Below are positions 4,241-7,044 of a DNA stretch of 7,044 nt, piece by piece. Both the position numbers and the translations under genes were made by a program. Source of the DNA: an uncultured Clostridia bacterium (lineage in GTDB: Bacteria > Bacillota > Clostridia > Oscillospirales > Acutalibacteraceae); the NCBI GenBank assembly GCA_947165615.1, contig CAMVBD010000069.1, forward strand, positions 1 through 7,044, given 5' to 3'. The first letter of the stretch is position 1. Each line of letters opens with the position of its first letter. Below the pieces are notes generated by a model. It was given only the letters and a program-made list of their open reading frames with translations. It ran no database searches and was not told where the DNA came from.

Positions 4241-6991
4241 ATGCTTCAACTGAAAAATATCACCAAGCGATACCGGACCGGGGACCTCGTCCAGAACGCG
4301 CTGGACGGGGTGGATCTCGCTTTCCGGGACAATGAGTTCGTATCCATTCTCGGTCCCAGCGGCAGCGGCAAGACCACGCTCCTGAACGTCGTCGGGGGAC
4401 TGGACCGCTGCGACGACGGCGACCTGCTCATCAACTTCAAATCCACCAAAAAATACACGGACGCCGACTGGGACGCCTACCGCAACCATTCGGTCGGCTT
4501 TGTGTTTCAGAGTTATAATCTCATTCCGCATCAGACGGTGCTTTCAAACGTGGAGCTTGCCCTGACCATCGGGGGCGTGTCCCGCGCCGAGCGCCGCCGC
4601 CGGGCAAAGGAGGCCTTAAAGGAGGTCGGGCTTGAGGGGCAGGAGCACAAGCGCCCGAACCAGATGTCCGGCGGGCAGATGCAGCGCGTCGCCATTGCCA
4701 GAGCCCTTGTCAACGACCCCGAGATCATCCTTGCGGACGAACCGACCGGCGCGCTTGACTCCGATACAAGCGCGCAGATCATGGACCTGCTTTCAAAAGT
4801 CGCCGAAAAGCGGCTCGTCGTCATGGTCACGCACAATCCGGACCTTGCCGAGCAGTATTCCACGCGCATCGTGCGCCTTTCGGACGGCAGGGTCGTTTCC
4901 GACTCCGCTCCGTTCACGCCGGACAAAAAAGACCGCAAACCCATTGAAAAAACCAAAAAGACCGATATGCGCTTTCGGACCTCGCTGGCGCTCAGCGCAC
5001 AGAACCTGCGCACCAAAAAGGGCAGGACGCTTTTGACCGCGTTCGCGGGCAGCATCGGCATCGTCGGCATCGCGCTGATTTTAGCCCTGTCCTACGGCGT
5101 CAACGGCTATATTTCCTACATTCAAAAAAGCACCATGTCCTCTTACCCCCTCACCGTCACAAAGCAGACCGTGGACGTCAGCGATATGATGGAAAACGGC
5201 AGACGGAATTTTTCGGACCGGCTTTCGGGCAAAAAAGAGGAGGCGCCCGAACCTCCTTCCGTCCTCAGCGCGGACTTCGGCGCCATGGAAACGCGCGAGC
5301 GCTTTTCTTCCCGCATGACCGAAAACGACCTTGCTTCCTTTAAGGCGTATCTGGACGACGAGACCGGCGAGATCCGGTCCTATCTCGGGGAAAACGGCGT
5401 GGTCTATACCTACGAAGTCGCGTTTTCGGTCTTTACCCGCACGCCGGACGGAAAACGCCTGAACACGAACGCCGCCGCCGAGGACGACCTTGAAAACGCC
5501 GGAAAACTGGATCTTTCCGGCCGGTCCGCCTCCGGGCGCGGCAATTCTTTCTTTTCTATGTTTACGGGGTCCGTCGACACGGGCGCGGACCGGTTCGGGG
5601 AAATGCTTCCCGGCAAAGACGGCGCGCTGATCAGCAGCGTGATCCTCGATACCTATACGCTGGTTTCGGGCGCGTGGCCGACAAGCGAAACCGAGATCGT
5701 TTTGGTCGTAAACGAACAAAACGCCCTGTCCGCCGAAAACCTGTACAGTCTCGGTTTTCTGTCGCTTGAAGACTACGCCGGCGCAAAAGAGACCGTCGCC
5801 GCGGGCGGGACGCCGTCCTTTTCCCTCGATTTTGACGGGGTGATCGGCAAGACCTACACCCTGATCCCGGCGGCGTTCAACTACGAGGACGGCGGGGACG
5901 GGACGTTTTCCGCCCTCGGGGACCCGGCAGAAGGGGACCCGCGGTTCGACAACGGCGTCACACTGACCGTCTCGGGCGTCGTGCGGGCAAACGCCGACAC
6001 CCGGTCGGCGCTGTTGCGCCGTCCGATCGCCTATCCCGCGGCGCTGACGCGGAAAATCATGACCCTGACGGACGAAAGCCCGGTCGTCCTCGCCCAAAAG
6101 GCAAACCCCGCCGTCAACGTCCTGACCGGCGCAAAATTCTCCGCCGCCACGGACGAAGAAAAACTGCAGGATCTGATCGCGTACTTCGACAACATGGACC
6201 CGGTCGAAAAACTGTCCGTCACGTCCCTGCTGTCGGTCTATCTCCCCGGGTTTTCCGGCGGACAGACGCCCGGCGCCGGGCCTGACGTCGACCTGTCCGC
6301 CGCCATCGGCCTGCTTGCCGCGGACCCGGAATACAAAGACCTTCTCCTGTCCCTGTACGAGACGCTCGTCGCCGGCGCGTCGTATGAAGACAATCTCTCC
6401 GCCTTCGGCGCGGTGGACCCCGCGTCTCCCTCGTCCGTCAGCATTTATACCGACTCGTTTGAGGACAAGGACCGGGTCGCCGCCTGCATCGACCGCTATA
6501 ACGCCAAGGCAGACGAGGGCAAAAAGATCACTTATACCGACTACGTCTCCCTCATCACGTCCTCGGTCACGGGCATCGTCAACGTCATCTCCTACGTTCT
6601 CATCGCCTTTGTGTCGGTGGCGTTGCTGGTCTCCGCTATTATGATCGGCATCATCACGCACATCTCGGTCCTCGAGCGCACCAAGGAGATCGGCATCTTG
6701 CGCTCCCTCGGCGCGTCCAAGCGCAACGTCTCCGAGGTCTTCAACGCCGAGACCGTCCTCATCGGCCTGTTTTCGGGACTCCTCGGCGTCGGCATTTCGT
6801 GGCTTCTGACCTTCCCCATCAACGCCGTTCTGCAAAGGCTTGTCGACGTAGAGGGCCTGAACGTCTATCTGCCCGTTTCCTCCGCTTTGGCGCTGGTAGT
6901 GCTGAGCGTCCTCGTCACCTTCCTCGGCGGCCTCATCCCCGCCCGCAGCGCCGCGAAAAAGGACCCCGTCGTCGCGCTGCGGACGGAGTAA
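4241..6991 (+). CDS. Fused ABC transporter ATPase/permease, MacB-like (FtsX permease domain)
   Basis: Predicted membrane transporter of 916 residues in the MacB (type VII) layout: ATPase, one membrane helix, extracellular domain, three membrane helices. It should work as a homodimer using ATP on the cytoplasmic side. The ATPase (about 1-222) is complete: Walker A GPSGSGKT (38-45), Q-loop Gln90, signature MSGGQ (142-146), Walker B IILADE (162-167) with catalytic Glu167, and His198. A Lys-rich linker (228-241) leads to TM1 (about 263-285). The extracellular part spans about 290-770, roughly 480 residues, far larger than in E. coli MacB (648 residues in total). TM2 lies at about 775-805, TM3 at 838-862 and TM4 at 880-900, with the FtsX-family LERTKEIGILRSLGASKRNV (811-830) between TM2 and TM3. 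Relatives export peptides or lipoproteins, or transmit force to cell-envelope partners. The substrate is unknown, and no two-component system or adaptor gene is nearby. ATG 4241 is chosen for its GGAGG site and because MLQLKNITKRY is a typical ATPase beginning. Confidence 0.93.
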   Translation: MLQLKNITKRYRTGDLVQNALDGVDLAFRDNEFVSILGPSGSGKTTLLNVVGGLDRCDDGDLLINFKSTKKYTDADWDAYRNHSVGFVFQSYNLIPHQTVLSNVELALTIGGVSRAERRRRAKEALKEVGLEGQEHKRPNQMSGGQMQRVAIARALVNDPEIILADEPTGALDSDTSAQIMDLLSKVAEKRLVVMVTHNPDLAEQYSTRIVRLSDGRVVSDSAPFTPDKKDRKPIEKTKKTDMRFRTSLALSAQNLRTKKGRTLLTAFAGSIGIVGIALILALSYGVNGYISYIQKSTMSSYPLTVTKQTVDVSDMMENGRRNFSDRLSGKKEEAPEPPSVLSADFGAMETRERFSSRMTENDLASFKAYLDDETGEIRSYLGENGVVYTYEVAFSVFTRTPDGKRLNTNAAAEDDLENAGKLDLSGRSASGRGNSFFSMFTGSVDTGADRFGEMLPGKDGALISSVILDTYTLVSGAWPTSETEIVLVVNEQNALSAENLYSLGFLSLEDYAGAKETVAAGGTPSFSLDFDGVIGKTYTLIPAAFNYEDGGDGTFSALGDPAEGDPRFDNGVTLTVSGVVRANADTRSALLRRPIAYPAALTRKIMTLTDESPVVLAQKANPAVNVLTGAKFSAATDEEKLQDLIAYFDNMDPVEKLSVTSLLSVYLPGFSGGQTPGAGPDVDLSAAIGLLAADPEYKDLLLSLYETLVAGASYEDNLSAFGAVDPASPSSVSIYTDSFEDKDRVAACIDRYNAKADEGKKITYTDYVSLITSSVTGIVNVISYVLIAFVSVALLVSAIMIGIITHISVLERTKEIGILRSLGASKRNVSEVFNAETVLIGLFSGLLGVGISWLLTFPINAVLQRLVDVEGLNVYLPVSSALALVVLSVLVTFLGGLIPARSAAKKDPVVALRTE

Positions 6992-7044
6992 AGAGATCAG
7001 AGTCCGGAGGCCAAAGAACGCGGGTCCCCGGCAGCAACCACATT

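Noticed and set aside
5081..6835. A 584-codon open frame on the minus strand opposite the transporter
   Set aside because: It lies wholly antisense to a gene with clear domains. Its translation is rich in Arg, Gly, Asp and Val without any recognisable motif, as expected for the mirror of GC-rich codons.
4241..6991. A peptide-resistance module of the Bce type (sensor kinase, regulator, transporter)
   Set aside because: ATPase and permease are fused in MacB order with four predicted membrane helices, not a separate ten-helix permease, and no kinase or regulator gene is present in the window.
6992..7044. A terminator or a new gene start after the transporter
   Set aside because: There is a GGAGG at 7006-7010 but no start codon at suitable spacing, and no stem followed by a T-run is visible before the window ends.

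Overview
The window is a GC-rich bacterial chromosomal segment with four complete genes, all on the + strand and closely packed. Codons favour C or G at the third position. Ribosome binding sites are of the GGAGG type, and one intergenic gap is strikingly AT-rich. This style, together with a long fused MacB-like transporter of a kind common in Gram-positive anaerobes, suggests a high-GC Firmicute, perhaps an uncultured gut Clostridia/Oscillospiraceae-type organism. That placement is inference from style; the window has no rRNA or other phylogenetic marker.

Layout: (1) 45-1469, a calcineurin-like metallophosphoesterase with an extra C-terminal helical region. (2) 1466-2716, a class II (MOFRL-type) glycerate 2-kinase whose start codon overlaps the previous stop codon (ATGA), so the two form a translationally coupled pair. 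(3) 2715-2834, a 120-bp AT-rich MITE-like element. Its 33-bp imperfect terminal inverted repeats are built from a degenerate heptamer, they flank a core with three small palindromes, and they begin inside the stop codon of the kinase gene. (4) 2883-4082, an extended short-chain dehydrogenase/epimerase with an unusual charged Ala/Glu/Lys coiled-coil tail of about 73 residues. It is closed by a strong rho-independent terminator at 4095-4130. (5) A promoter at 4181-4209 with a perfect TTGACA box and a small inverted repeat just downstream. (6) 4241-6991, a 916-residue fused ABC ATPase/FtsX-type permease with a very large extracellular domain. The last 53 bases hold no recognisable feature.

How the genes relate: the first two are clearly one transcriptional unit. 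The epimerase may be read from the same transcript or from its own weak promoter next to the repeat element. The transporter is a separate unit, because a terminator precedes it and it has its own promoter. No shared pathway can be read from gene content. Most of the window is ordinary housekeeping or accessory metabolism, and I see no convincing new multi-gene system. The items most worth a second look are the heptamer-built repeat element, the coiled-coil tail on the epimerase, the altered metal-site motif in the phosphoesterase, and the transporter start, where a longer reading frame begins on the -35 box.
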